Shown: piece by piece, positions 38,183 through 48,158 of the stretch
How positions within the stretch are numbered: position 1 is the first letter of the stretch
How the letters are laid out: every line of letters begins with the position of its first letter
Assembly (NCBI GenBank): GCA_023257655.1
Contig: JALRBQ010000006.1
Coordinates: forward strand, 80,415-144,414
Reading direction: 5' to 3'
DNA from: Pseudomonadales bacterium
GTDB lineage: Bacteria > Pseudomonadota > Gammaproteobacteria > Pseudomonadales > Pseudohongiellaceae
Length of the DNA: 64,000 bases
Notes under the pieces: generated by a model
Database searches by the model: none
What the model was told of the DNA's origin: nothing
What the model saw: only the letters and a program-made list of their open reading frames with translations
Position numbers and translations under genes: made by a program

Positions 38183-39225
38183 GAGGCTTTTCGTATAGTA
38201 CTGCGCAGAATGATCAGAAATGCCGGTACTCCGATGACGGCAGTGACCACGCCGACGGGAAGTTGCTGAGGTGCGATCACGGTTCGCGCAAGACTGTCGG
38301 CGATGACCAGAAAACTGCCTCCCAATAAGACCGATCCCGGAATCAGGAGACGATGATCGCGTGCGCCTAACAATCTTAACATGTGCGGGACGATGAGGCC
38401 GACAAAACCGACAGAGCCAGCCACCGTGACAGCAGTTGCTGTCAACAACGAAGCGGCGAAGTACAGCAGGATGCGTAGCGGGCTGATATTTACACCGAGC
38501 CCGGTCGCGATCAGCTCACCTCGCATCAATACATTGAGCGAGCGGCTTACTATAAGCCCGATCACGATGCCAGCGAGCAGCAGCAGGCCATGCCACACGC
38601 TCACCTGACTCTGGCTCAAATCTCCCATCAGCCAGAACAACATGCTCTGGACATTGTTCGTGGAACTGGTTGTCAGCAGTATGTTGATGACTGCACCCCA
38701 GCCCGCCGAGATTACGACACCGGAGAGCAGTAGGCGTGTGACTGACCAGCGTCCGAATCGATTGGCGATGCCAAAGACCAGCAATACCGATACGAGTGCG
38801 CCAGCAAAGGCCGCGTTTGTCAGCCACCAGCCCCCCAATCCGGTCAATATCGCTGAGAGCGCGCCGACGGCGGCACCGCCTGAGATGCCGAGAATATACG
38901 GATCAGCCAGGGGATTTCGCAATAATACCTGCATGATTACCCCTGAGAGCGCGAGCAGTCCTCCGGTTGTGAAGGCTGCCAGTGTTCTCGGTACGCGAAT
39001 CTCACGCACGACTTGTCCCGCAAGATCTTCACCTGGATGGAACAAGGCGCTCAGCAATTCAGAGAGAGGCAAGTCCACACTGCCACTGAGTAGCGAAAAG
39101 ACGATGCTCGCCACTGCCAGGATCAGCAATGCGCCGAACAGCAACAGGTGTCTGGAAGCTACCACTGGATATCCGTAGTGCGTGTCATTGGGTGCGGGAT
39201 TTTTCCTGAAAGCACGGGCGAACAA
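38179..39225 (-). CDS. FecCD-family ABC transporter permease, BtuC type
   Basis: Membrane subunit of the importer, 348 residues with around ten transmembrane helices. VREIRVPRTLAAFTTGGLLA and SGVIMQVLLRNPLADPYILG are the conserved early part. GFVGLIVPHMLRLLGARDH is the cytoplasmic coupling region that docks to the ATPase. It has a longer N-terminus than BtuC, about 20 residues before the first helix, so the true start could lie further in. Paired with the ATPase by overlap. The 229 bases upstream hold a CGCCAG...CTGGCG stem but no B12-box. Confidence 0.88.
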   Translation of the reverse strand: MFARAFRKNPAPNDTHYGYPVVASRHLLLFGALLILAVASIVFSLLSGSVDLPLSELLSALFHPGEDLAGQVVREIRVPRTLAAFTTGGLLALSGVIMQVLLRNPLADPYILGISGGAAVGALSAILTGLGGWWLTNAAFAGALVSVLLVFGIANRFGRWSVTRLLLSGVVISAGWGAVINILLTTSSTNNVQSMLFWLMGDLSQSQVSVWHGLLLLAGIVIGLIVSRSLNVLMRGELIATGLGVNISPLRILLYFAASLLTATAVTVAGSVGFVGLIVPHMLRLLGARDHRLLIPGSVLLGGSFLVIADSLARTVIAPQQLPVGVVTAVIGVPAFLIILRSTIRKAS

Positions 39226-39454
39226 ACTATTCGCTTGCGCTGTGCACGTGATTTATACGATGTGCAGCCCGAAATGTCTAAATTTATCTGACTCAAGCGC
39301 CAGTGCGGAGCCTTACACTTTTTACGCTGGCGATCAGAATTGGGTCAGGATTTATCCGACGAATGCCACTTAAGTTACAGGGTTGGTAGTGCTACACTGC
39401 GGGCGTCCCAACAGGCACCCTGAATTCGGGTGAAGAGCTAGAAGGAGAAAGTCT

Positions 39455-39940
39455 ATGCCCTCATTTGACGTGGTTTCCGAAGTCGACATGCACGAGGTAA
39501 ACAACGCCCTCGACCAGGCCAATCGCGAAGTAGGAACCCGTTTCGACTTCAAGGGCATCGCTGCCGAGTTCACACTGAATGACGGTTCCGACATTGTCGT
39601 TACCGCCGAGGTCGATTTTCAGGTCAGGCAGATGCTGGAAATCCTGCGTGCGAAACTCGTCAAGCGCAATGTCGATACCAAGAGTTTGCAAGAAGGCGAA
39701 ATTCAGACCAGTGGCCAGAAGGCAACGATGGTTGTCAAAATTCAACAGGGAATTGAATCCGAACTGGCTCGCAAGATCGTGAAACTGGTTAAAGAAACCA
39801 AGATCAAGGTACAGACGGCAATTCAGGGAGAGAAGTTGCGCGTAACTGGCAAGAGCCGAGACGATCTGCAGCAGGTGATTGCGATGCTGCGGGATGCCGA
39901 TCTCGGCATTCCCCTGCAATTCGAGAATTTCCGCGACTAA
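39455..39940 (+). CDS. yajQ: nucleotide-binding protein YajQ
   Basis: Small cytoplasmic protein of 161 residues in the UPF0234 family. It has two ferredoxin-like domains; members bind nucleotides, and a Xanthomonas homologue binds c-di-GMP. MPSFDVVSEVDMHEVNNALD and RFDFKG are at the start, and GIPLQFENFRD ends the protein, all highly conserved. AGAAGGAG before the ATG is a strong ribosome-binding site. The ampG gene follows after 43 bases. Confidence 0.96.
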   Translation: MPSFDVVSEVDMHEVNNALDQANREVGTRFDFKGIAAEFTLNDGSDIVVTAEVDFQVRQMLEILRAKLVKRNVDTKSLQEGEIQTSGQKATMVVKIQQGIESELARKIVKLVKETKIKVQTAIQGEKLRVTGKSRDDLQQVIAMLRDADLGIPLQFENFRD

Positions 39941-39983
39941 TACCCGTGTCGAGGACAGGGCCCCTTTGCGAGAAGGACAAGGT

Positions 39984-41306
39984 ATGTCAGAAATTCAACC
40001 GGGTAGGGCCAGTGGCAGCAAATCCTGGATTCCCGCCAGCGTACATCCCTACGTGGAGGCGGCTCCCCTGGCTGCTTTTTGTCTGGGACTCTCCTCTGGA
40101 TTTCCTTTTGCCCTGATCGGGGCAACGCTCACCACCCGTCTCGCCCAGGACGGCATTACCAAGAGCGCAGTTACTGCGTTTGCGCTCACCTTTCTTGCCT
40201 ATAACTTCAAATTCCTGTGGGCGCCGATCATCGACAATTACAAATTGCCATTCATCAGTCGTTATGGGCAGCGCCGTTCCTGGCTCTGGTTCATCAGTCT
40301 GCTGGTCATCGCGGCCGTAATCTCGCTGGGTGTGGCGGATCCCGGTGAGGCGCTGCTGACCGTGGCGATAGCCGCGATTTCTCTTGGTGTGGCCGGTGCC
40401 ACGCTGGACATCATTATTGACGCCTATCGCATCGAATTATTGCAACCACACCAACTCGGTACCGGTTCTGGAATGTCCCAGTATGGCTGGCGCATCGGCG
40501 CGGCAGCCGCAGGCGCACTGGCTTTGCTCGTGGCGGGGCGGTTCGGTTGGACCGTTGCCTATATCACGTGTTCTGTGTTCACGCTGCCGGCGATTCTGGT
40601 CGGGTTTTTCATGGGAGAACCCGCTCGGCATCGTGAACCGGTGCCACCCAGGGGCGTGCTCAATACACTCATTGAATATTTCAGCCCGCTCACCGAATTC
40701 GTGCGAAGAAAGGGAGCCTGGGTTGTTTTGTGCTTCGTGCTGATCCACAAAGTCGGCGATACACTGGCCAATCTCACGCTGCGGTTATTGTTTAACGATT
40801 TGGGATTCAGCAATGATGAGATTGCCTTCTATGATGTCGGTTTCGGGTTCATTGCTTTCCTGGCCGGGATATTTATCGGTGGCATCATGTATACCCGCAT
40901 GGGTCTGAAACATTCGGTATTGACCAGCCTGGTGTTGATGGCAGTGTCGAATTTCAGCTTTGCGGCTCTGGCTATCGTCGGGCATACAAACTGGGGGATG
41001 GCTGCCGCGATCGGCTTTGAGAATTTCGCCAGTGGCATCGGTGGCGTGACAGTCGTGGCGTATCTATCAGCGCTGTGTAATCTGCGCTTTACGGCGACGC
41101 AATACGCACTGTTGTCCGCACTGGCGAGTATCGCCGGCAGGTTCCTCACCGGCACAATGGCTGGTGGATTGATCGAATCGCTCGGCTACGTCAATTTCTA
41201 TCTCCTGACGACGCTGATCGCGTTTCCCGGTGTTCTGTTGTTCTGGTTCATGATTCGTAGCGGCTTGGCGGAAGTGTCTCTCGGCAGCGCCGCCAGCAAT
41301 CGGTAG
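39984..41306 (+). CDS. ampG: AmpG-type muropeptide MFS permease
   Basis: Inner-membrane importer of GlcNAc-anhydroMurNAc peptides, feeding AmpD. ATG 39984 with AGAAGGAC seven bases upstream gives 440 residues; the frame is open further back into yajQ, but conserved sequence does not require it. It has twelve predicted membrane helices. SSGFPFALIGATLTTRLAQ, NFKFLWAPIIDNY and GQRRSWLW are AmpG-family signatures. It is shorter than E. coli AmpG (about 490). It could serve another sugar-peptide, but the presence of AmpD about 8 kb away supports recycling. Confidence 0.88.
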   Translation: MSEIQPGRASGSKSWIPASVHPYVEAAPLAAFCLGLSSGFPFALIGATLTTRLAQDGITKSAVTAFALTFLAYNFKFLWAPIIDNYKLPFISRYGQRRSWLWFISLLVIAAVISLGVADPGEALLTVAIAAISLGVAGATLDIIIDAYRIELLQPHQLGTGSGMSQYGWRIGAAAAGALALLVAGRFGWTVAYITCSVFTLPAILVGFFMGEPARHREPVPPRGVLNTLIEYFSPLTEFVRRKGAWVVLCFVLIHKVGDTLANLTLRLLFNDLGFSNDEIAFYDVGFGFIAFLAGIFIGGIMYTRMGLKHSVLTSLVLMAVSNFSFAALAIVGHTNWGMAAAIGFENFASGIGGVTVVAYLSALCNLRFTATQYALLSALASIAGRFLTGTMAGGLIESLGYVNFYLLTTLIAFPGVLLFWFMIRSGLAEVSLGSAASNR

Positions 41307-41364
41307 AACCGATTCGACCGCCCGCGGCTATCTTTCGGCGGACCAACTCACAGGATTAGGGCTT

Positions 41365-41676
41365 TCAGGCTTGTCCCTGAACCCAGCCAAATTTTTTCAG
41401 CGATAAGCGCCCATTTACAAACACGATCCCTTCAGCTTCGAGGCGGGACTTCTGAGTCTGGTATTGCACACTGTCCCGTGGAAACGACAATTTTCCCTGT
41501 GAATTCACAACCCGATACCAGGGCAGCTTCGAGCCATGGGGCAGGTGTTTCAGCACGTACCCGACATAACGACTGTAACCGGGCAAGCCAGCCATCGCGG
41601 CGACCTGACCATAGCTGAGCACGTTTCCAGCGGGGATACTGTGTACTACCTGCCAGATTTTTTCCTGATTTGTCAT
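41365..41676 (-). CDS. alkyltransferase-like protein (Atl)
   Basis: 103 residues, related to the DNA-binding half of O6-alkylguanine-DNA alkyltransferase (MGMT). IPAGNVLSYGQVAAMAG is the helix-turn-helix part, with the arginine finger region SRYVGYVLKH. The active-site PCHR is replaced by PWYRVV, so it cannot take up alkyl groups. Such Atl proteins flag alkylated guanine for nucleotide excision repair. The E. coli counterpart is YbaZ. It converges with ampG. The gene is complete with a normal start. Confidence 0.92.
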   Translation of the reverse strand: MTNQEKIWQVVHSIPAGNVLSYGQVAAMAGLPGYSRYVGYVLKHLPHGSKLPWYRVVNSQGKLSFPRDSVQYQTQKSRLEAEGIVFVNGRLSLKKFGWVQGQA

Positions 41677-41760
41677 TAGTTCAGCCTGTTTGCCGGATGG
41701 GGGGCTTCGCCGGCATATCGTGCTAAAGTGTGAGTTTGCCGGATTTTACAGGAACTGTGG

Positions 41761-42264
41761 ATGCGCTTTCTCGCACTTGTTTTCATCATCGTGCCTTTGA
41801 CTGAAATGATGCTGCTGTTTGAGGTGAGCGACCGCATAGGCGGCTGGCCCACACTGGGCATGGTTGTGGCCACGGCGGTGATTGGTCTGCAGATTCTGAA
41901 GCGTCAGGGCTTGTCGACACTATTGCGGGCTCAGGAACGCTTGCAGTCCGGCGCTCTACCGGCGCAGGAGATCATCGAGGCCATGCTGCTCGCCGCAGCT
42001 GGGGCCTTGCTGCTCACCCCGGGTTTCATCACGGATACCATCGGATTTTTGCTGCTTACCGGCCCGCTGCGCAGAATCCTGGCTCGGCGCCTCCTGCATT
42101 CCGGTCTGGTGACAACGATGAGTACGGGCACGCACTACCGCAGTTGGTCCCCCGGCGCAGGAACAGGGGATTCCGGGGGCACCGTGGTCGAGGGTGAGTA
42201 TTCCCATGAGCGCGGCTCGTTGTCAGATCGCCGTCCGGAAGACTCCGAGCCACCATTGAAATAG
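41761..42264 (+). CDS. fxsA: FxsA family membrane protein
   Basis: Inner-membrane protein of 167 residues with three to four membrane segments in the first 105 (FLALVFIIVPLTEMMLLFEV, TLGMVVATAVIGLQIL, LLLTPGFITDTIGFLLL). The last 50 are polar. In E. coli FxsA overproduction relieves F exclusion of phage T7; the normal role is unknown. It lies directly upstream of groES, as it does in E. coli and many relatives. A sigma-32 promoter in the gap separates its transcription from groESL. Confidence 0.93.
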   Translation: MRFLALVFIIVPLTEMMLLFEVSDRIGGWPTLGMVVATAVIGLQILKRQGLSTLLRAQERLQSGALPAQEIIEAMLLAAAGALLLTPGFITDTIGFLLLTGPLRRILARRLLHSGLVTTMSTGTHYRSWSPGAGTGDSGGTVVEGEYSHERGSLSDRRPEDSEPPLK

Positions 42265-42344
42265 CTTTTATTTCAATAAAAACAATGAGTTAGATCCATT
42301 TCAGCAGACACTGAAAAAAACTTTCCCGATTTCGGTTTACGCCA

Positions 42345-42371
42345 TTGAATTTCCCGCACCCAGCCCCATCT
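42345..42371 (+). promoter_or_regulatory. sigma-32 heat-shock promoter for groESL
   Basis: TTGAA (42345-42349), a 14-base spacer, and CCCCATCT (42364-42371) fit the sigma-32 pattern CTTGAAA-N11-16-CCCCATNT closely. It lies about 160 bases before groES. No CIRCE repeat is seen, so heat control would be RpoH type. Confidence 0.8.
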
Positions 42372-42533
42372 ACAGGACAGTTGTGGACAATGACTAATTT
42401 GCTGTGGAGCGCGGAATTTCCGGCACTGTAGCGTGATATTGGTACCTTGAGGATGATCGTCTCGCACCTAGGGTGAGGCGGTCACTTTGTTCAGTTCTGT
42501 TAATCAAACTGTTTGATTTAGGAGTGTTGAGTA

Positions 42534-42848
42534 ATGAAGATCCGGCCTTTACAAGATCGTGTCGTAGTACGGCGCATGGAAGAAGAAACAACCACTGCAG
42601 GAGGCATCGTGCTGCCAGGTTCGGCCACTGAAAAACCCGCGCAAGGCGAAGTCATCGCCGTAGGTCCAGGCAAGCGTCTGGAAAGCGGCAAGTCCCAACC
42701 CGTTGATGTCAATGTTGGCGACATCGTCGTGTTCGGCAAATATTCGAGCAACACCGTCAAGCTTGGTGACGAAGAATTACTGATTCTGAACGAAAGCGAA
42801 ATATTCGGCGTTATCGAAGGCAAGGCAAAAGCCAAGGCCAAGAAATAA
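42534..42848 (+). CDS. groES: co-chaperonin GroES
   Basis: Heptameric lid of the GroEL chamber. It has 104 residues, about seven more than E. coli because of a basic Lys/Ala tail (GKAKAKAKK). [14 protein letters not shown] begins the conserved fold, [14 protein letters not shown] is the mobile loop that binds GroEL, and [11 protein letters not shown] the roof loop. GAGTGTTGAGTA before the ATG is a weak ribosome-binding site. It is followed by groEL after 47 bases; the two are one heat-shock operon. Confidence 0.98.
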   Translation: MKIRPLQDRVVVRRMEEETTTAGGIVLPGSATEKPAQGEVIAVGPGKRLESGKSQPVDVNVGDIVVFGKYSSNTVKLGDEELLILNESEIFGVIEGKAKAKAKK

Positions 42849-42883
42849 CGACCTCGACTCTCAAAATTATCTCGACAAAATAG

Positions 42884-44542
<1,659 letters not shown>

Positions 44543-44585
44543 AAATCGACTTTATAGTGGTCTAAATGGCCGCTGCCAGCGTTGT

Positions 44586-44641
44586 GCCGGAACTTCCGAT
44601 GCTCATGTAGTGGTTACTACATTGCGCTTCGGATTTCCGGC
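44586..44641. other. long imperfect hairpin downstream of groEL
   Basis: A 56-base imperfect inverted repeat: GCCGGAA/TTCCGGC (44586-44592, 44635-44641), TCCGA/TCGGA inside, and ATGTAGT/ACTACAT at the top with a GGTT loop. It lacks a T-run, so it is not an ordinary terminator. It could stabilise the groESL mRNA 3' end. Its tip, TGTAGT-N4-ACTACA, resembles the palindrome before aceE but with one more spacer base. Confidence 0.5.
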
Positions 44642-44762
44642 CCGCCTTGCCAGCGAACATTTATCCACACTCTAAAGTCCGATTTTACAAAGTCGTCTAC
44701 TGTGCGAGTCTGCAGCGCTGGTTCAATACGGTGCCAGACTTCTGCAAAATAGATTGAGGAAA

Positions 44763-44794
44763 AAGGCAGAACCATTTGGTTCTGCCTTTTTTTT
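44763..44794. terminator. bidirectional terminator between groEL and sodB
   Basis: AAGGCAGAACC and GGTTCTGCCTT pair around an ATTT loop, preceded by an A-run and followed by eight T. It separates the convergent groEL and sodB genes and ends just before the sodB stop. Confidence 0.9.
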
Positions 44795-44804
44795 GGGGCG
44801 GGGA

Positions 44805-45398
44805 TCAGGCCTTTGCGAGGTTGGCGGCGGCGAAATCCCAATTGACGAGGTGATCCAGAAACGCGCTGAGGAAATCCGGGCGACGGTTCTGGTAATCCAG
44901 ATAGTAGGCGTGCTCCCAGACATCGCAGACGAGCAGAGGAACCATGCCCATCGTCAGTGGGCATTCGGCGTTGGCAGTCTTCACAATCTTGAGCTTGCCG
45001 GCATCTGCGACCAGCCACACCCAGCCACTACCAAATTGACCAACGCCGCCAGCCACGAACTCCTTCTTGAAGTTGTCGAAGTTGCCGAAGTCTGCATCGA
45101 TCTTGCTGGCCAGCGGGCCAGTCGGGGCGCCACCGCCCTGCGGGGACAGCGAATTCCAGAAAAAGCTGTGGTTATAGTGCTGGCCAATATTATTGAACAG
45201 GGCACCGCCTACCTTGGCACTGGCCTTCACCAGTTCTTCCAGTGTCTCGGCGTTCAGATTTGCCGAGTCGAGGAGTTCATTGCCTTTCGTAACATAGGCG
45301 TTATGGTGTTTGCCATGATGGAAGTCGAGTGTCGTTGCCGACATATGCGGTTGCAGGGCATCCTTGGCGAACGCCAGTTCTGGTAACTCAAGTTTCAT
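44805..45398 (-). CDS. sodB: iron superoxide dismutase SodB
   Basis: Cytoplasmic dismutase that removes superoxide. It has 197 residues from ATG 45398, with AAGAGG upstream; the frame is open earlier but that lead is not conserved. Metal ligands are His27, the His of GQHYNHSFFW, and the Asp and His of DVWEHAYY. The residues around the metal (GGGAPTGPLA, SGWVWLV) fit the iron type rather than manganese. Length and sequence are those of a normal SodB. An inverted repeat lies 54 bases upstream. Confidence 0.96.
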   Translation of the reverse strand: MKLELPELAFAKDALQPHMSATTLDFHHGKHHNAYVTKGNELLDSANLNAETLEELVKASAKVGGALFNNIGQHYNHSFFWNSLSPQGGGAPTGPLASKIDADFGNFDNFKKEFVAGGVGQFGSGWVWLVADAGKLKIVKTANAECPLTMGMVPLLVCDVWEHAYYLDYQNRRPDFLSAFLDHLVNWDFAAANLAKA

Positions 45399-45451
45399 AG
45401 AAGCCTCTTTAAATTGCAAAAAGGTGAATTGATAAAACAAAAACATCCAGA

Positions 45452-45469
45452 TACATGCCTGAGCATGTA
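45452..45469. promoter_or_regulatory. inverted repeat upstream of sodB
   Basis: TACATGC-CTGA-GCATGTA, perfect seven-base arms with a four-base centre, 54 bases before the sodB start. It could be an operator overlapping the sodB promoter. I do not recognise it as a Fur or IscR site. Confidence 0.35.
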
Positions 45470-45589
45470 ACGAGTTATTGAGATTGGATGGTAATGCGAT
45501 GAGTGATCTAGTCTAACAGATTCAGGAACTGCCCGGGGCAGAATTGTCGGCGGGTGTTAGCTTGACCAGGCACGGTTGCTGTCACCGTT

Positions 45590-45620
45590 ATCCACCGCCA
45601 TCGTCAGGACGGCGGTGGAT
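45590..45620. terminator. GC-rich stem-loop behind the urate-oxidase-N gene
   Basis: ATCCACCGCC (45590-45599) and GGCGGTGGAT (45611-45620) pair perfectly over ten bases with an 11-base loop. It lies about 29 bases after the stop of the - strand gene at 45649. There is no clear T-run, so termination is only presumed. Confidence 0.4.
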
Positions 45621-45648
45621 TCGGTTTTGGGTTTACGCGTAGTGGACT

Positions 45649-46323
45649 TCAGAGGAATTGGGTGATCAGCAGAAGCACGGCGCCCAGAGCGATACCACAG
45701 TGAATCACGCCGACGATGCTGGTCATTGGGCCAGTCTTGCCTTTGATGGCATTGACCTCTAGCGCCAGAATGATCAGCACGCACAGGCCCAGTGCCAGTG
45801 AACTGACTCCACCTTCGGCTGACATCGGCACGCGCCCAGCACCTGTCAGGTGCGCTGAAGCGCCCATGAAGAACAGCATAGGCAGGGAGAACAAGGTGTT
45901 AGTGCGCGAGGCCAAACCGGCACCGGCCAATGCCGCCGCAGCCTCAGGCAGGGCCTGACCGCCGCCAAGCACCTGTGCATTGGAGGCAATGACTATCTGC
46001 TGCTTGGGCCAGATAACCAGCCACACGTTGAGGAACATCAAAGTGCCCAGCAGCATGCCGATAACAATGTAGGCATTGACAGCGCCGCCGAGGAAGCCGG
46101 CGAGAGCGAGACCCGACAGGAACGTGAAGAGGGCGCCATAGCGGAACCACCACAGGGCCCGCGGAACCAGCTTCGCAATAGCCGCTGATTTGGTGCCGCC
46201 ATCCGTTTCCTTGAAGAATTCGGTTTGCACGAAATTGAAGTAATACAGAATGCCGATCCAGGTTACGCCGGCAAAGAAGTGAATCCAGCGGAACAGATAG
46301 GATAAGAAGTTTTCTAATTCCAT
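45649..46323 (-). CDS. urate oxidase N-terminal domain membrane protein (PuuD-like)
   Basis: 224 residues with about six membrane segments. RWIHFFAGVTWIGILYYFNF near 12-31 carries the conserved membrane histidine and matches the Urate_ox_N domain of PuuD, a membrane urate hydroxylase that in its full form of about 400 residues also has a C-terminal cytochrome c domain. That cytochrome part is missing here, and no CXXCH occurs. So it may not oxidise urate itself; short members are common in marine gammaproteobacteria. No purine catabolism genes are near. Annotated PuuD function should be treated with caution. Confidence 0.7.
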   Translation of the reverse strand: MELENFLSYLFRWIHFFAGVTWIGILYYFNFVQTEFFKETDGGTKSAAIAKLVPRALWWFRYGALFTFLSGLALAGFLGGAVNAYIVIGMLLGTLMFLNVWLVIWPKQQIVIASNAQVLGGGQALPEAAAALAGAGLASRTNTLFSLPMLFFMGASAHLTGAGRVPMSAEGGVSSLALGLCVLIILALEVNAIKGKTGPMTSIVGVIHCGIALGAVLLLITQFL

Positions 46324-46477
46324 AATTTAGCCCCTTTTTGCTTTGGTTATTTTTGAGGTGTCCGCGGGACCGTGTTCGGCCCAGTAGAATTGCCGCCATC
46401 TTACCACCGGTCTGCCGGAACCGCTATTGAGACTCAGGATTGGCGTGACAGGCGTATTTCTAGGATAATAGCCCGCT

Positions 46478-47278
46478 ATGAAAGATAAAGACGAACTTCG
46501 CAACATCCCCCCCCTGGTCCCCGACCGGGACGATGTCGCCTCACATCTGAGTAACAAGCGCTCTGGCAGTCAGGATATAGTTCGTTCGCGTTACTACACT
46601 GAAAAGGTCAAGGTGAGCACCTGGCCGGTCCGGATCCTGCTCACCTTGATCGTGCTGGTGATGGGAGCGGCCGGATACGGTGCTTATTATATGTACGGCC
46701 GGTATCAGTATGATCTGCGGCAGTCAGATCTTCGCATAAGTGACCTCGAACGTCGGCTGGCGCTTGTCGGAGACAGTGCCGAAGAGTCCACCCTGAATAT
46801 CATCGAGCGCCTCGACTTCAACTTCTCCGAAATCGACAAGTTGTGGGCGGCACGGCGGGTGATCAATACCGGTATCGATGATGTTCGTTCCGAACTCGCC
46901 AAGCTGGCCCTTGTGAATACCGGGCAGGATGAAGCCATTGCCAATAACAGCCAGCAGTTGGCCAGCAGCAACGAAACCAGCATGACGAATTCGACCCGCA
47001 TCAACGCCCTCAATAACGAATTGACGCAACTGTCACAATCGGTGGCGACTCTGAATCAAAGCATGAATGAGTTGGGATCGCTGCAGAGCGATATCGCCGC
47101 TGTCAAACAGGCGCTCAATAGCGGTGATAGCACCGTGCTGGGTCTCGTCGGCCGCCTGGAATACGTCGAGGAGTCCCTGGAATCCATCAATGCCCACCGC
47201 CTGCAGGTCAATGACAGCCTGTTCCGTTTGCAGCAGAACGTGGAAGATTTGCAGCGAGCCCAGAACCCGGTACGCTGA
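46478..47278 (+). CDS. membrane-anchored coiled-coil protein, function unknown
   Basis: 266 residues. A charged cytoplasmic head of about 48 residues, one membrane segment at about 49-72 (WPVRILLTLIVLVMGAAGYG), then a long periplasmic region rich in heptads: DLRISDLERRLALVGD, IDDVRSELAKLALVN, INALNNELTQLSQSV and so on to the C-terminus, with Asn/Gln/Ser between. No enzyme motif is seen. The shape recalls divisome or envelope spacers, but I do not recognise a family. It stands alone; it converges with the enoyl-CoA hydratase gene with four bases between. Confidence 0.75.
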   Translation: MKDKDELRNIPPLVPDRDDVASHLSNKRSGSQDIVRSRYYTEKVKVSTWPVRILLTLIVLVMGAAGYGAYYMYGRYQYDLRQSDLRISDLERRLALVGDSAEESTLNIIERLDFNFSEIDKLWAARRVINTGIDDVRSELAKLALVNTGQDEAIANNSQQLASSNETSMTNSTRINALNNELTQLSQSVATLNQSMNELGSLQSDIAAVKQALNSGDSTVLGLVGRLEYVEESLESINAHRLQVNDSLFRLQQNVEDLQRAQNPVR

Positions 47279-47282
47279 CCGG

Positions 47283-48077
47283 CTATTGCCCCGTGAAACG
47301 GGGTGCACGCTTCTCGATGAATGCCGTGACCCCTTCGCGGAAATCCGGTCGGGATGCACAATCCGCAAAATATTCCGCCTCAGCCTGTAGCTGGGATTCA
47401 AACTCGCTCTCCAGGGATCGGTAGAACAGCGCCTTCGTATTGCCGTACACATGCGTGGGGCCGGCTGCCAGTCGTTGCGCGAGATTTCGGGTCTCGGTGG
47501 CCAGTTCTGCACTCGGCACGACAAAATTGATCATGCCCATGTCTTTGGCAGTTGTAGCGTCGAAGCGATCCCCGAGCAGGGCGATCTCCATGGCTTTCTT
47601 GATACCCACTGCCCGTGGCAGATGGAATGAACTGGAACCATCGGGACTCGTCCCAATCTTGCAGTAAGCAAGCGTGAAGAATGCATCGTCCGCCGCGATG
47701 ACGAGATCGCAAGCCAATGCCATGCTCACGCCGGCACCGGCGGCAGCACCGCGACAGCTGGCGATGATCGGTTTCGGCATTCGCCGCATGGCGTACATGA
47801 TGGTGTGCAGATCGTGAATTCGCAGCAAGAACTCCTGGCGAATTTCCTTCGGTGGCTTGATTATCGAATCCCCCATCCCCTTGACGTCGCCGCCGGCCAT
47901 GAAGTGATCCCCGGCACCGGTTAGCACCACGCACCGGATACTGTCGTCCTGCTCGATGTCATGTAATACCTCAGTCAGGCGTGAGCGCATCTCCATGCTC
48001 AATGCATTACGCGCTTCTGGTCGGTTCATGGTGAGGGTGGCGACGGCTCCGTCGCGGCTGATTTCCAGGTGTGACAT
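47283..48077 (-). CDS. enoyl-CoA hydratase/isomerase family protein
   Basis: Crotonase-fold protein of 264 residues. HFMAGGDVKGMG near 58-69 and RGAAAGAGVSMALACDLVIA near 109-128 form the CoA and oxyanion hole, with AYCKIGTSPDGSSSFHLPR after it. A Glu/Asp pair expected for hydration is only partly present (SPDG), so it could be an isomerase or a PaaG-like enzyme. The exact substrate is unclear. A second paralogue is encoded at 49912-50679, with tRNA-Leu and the VWA/J-domain pair between them. Confidence 0.88.
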   Translation of the reverse strand: MSHLEISRDGAVATLTMNRPEARNALSMEMRSRLTEVLHDIEQDDSIRCVVLTGAGDHFMAGGDVKGMGDSIIKPPKEIRQEFLLRIHDLHTIMYAMRRMPKPIIASCRGAAAGAGVSMALACDLVIAADDAFFTLAYCKIGTSPDGSSSFHLPRAVGIKKAMEIALLGDRFDATTAKDMGMINFVVPSAELATETRNLAQRLAAGPTHVYGNTKALFYRSLESEFESQLQAEAEYFADCASRPDFREGVTAFIEKRAPRFTGQ

Positions 48078-48158
48078 GGCTTGGTCCTGTGCGATGAGGG
48101 TAGTAGATGCGTGCCAGTATAACCGGTGCCGTCGCTACCGGCACGATCGCTCGCCGTC

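Noticed and set aside
39226..39454. Cobalamin riboswitch before the BtuCD-type genes
   Set aside because: No B12 box in the right strand; only a CGCCAG/CTGGCG stem was found.
39879..39983. Longer ampG beginning inside yajQ
   Set aside because: The added 35 residues read through yajQ coding sequence in another frame; ATG 39984 is preceded by AGAAGGAC.
44661..44669. Perfect DnaA box TTATCCACA, with near matches elsewhere
   Set aside because: A single nine-base match is expected by chance in a window this size, with no cluster, AT-rich unwinding element or dnaA/dnaN nearby.
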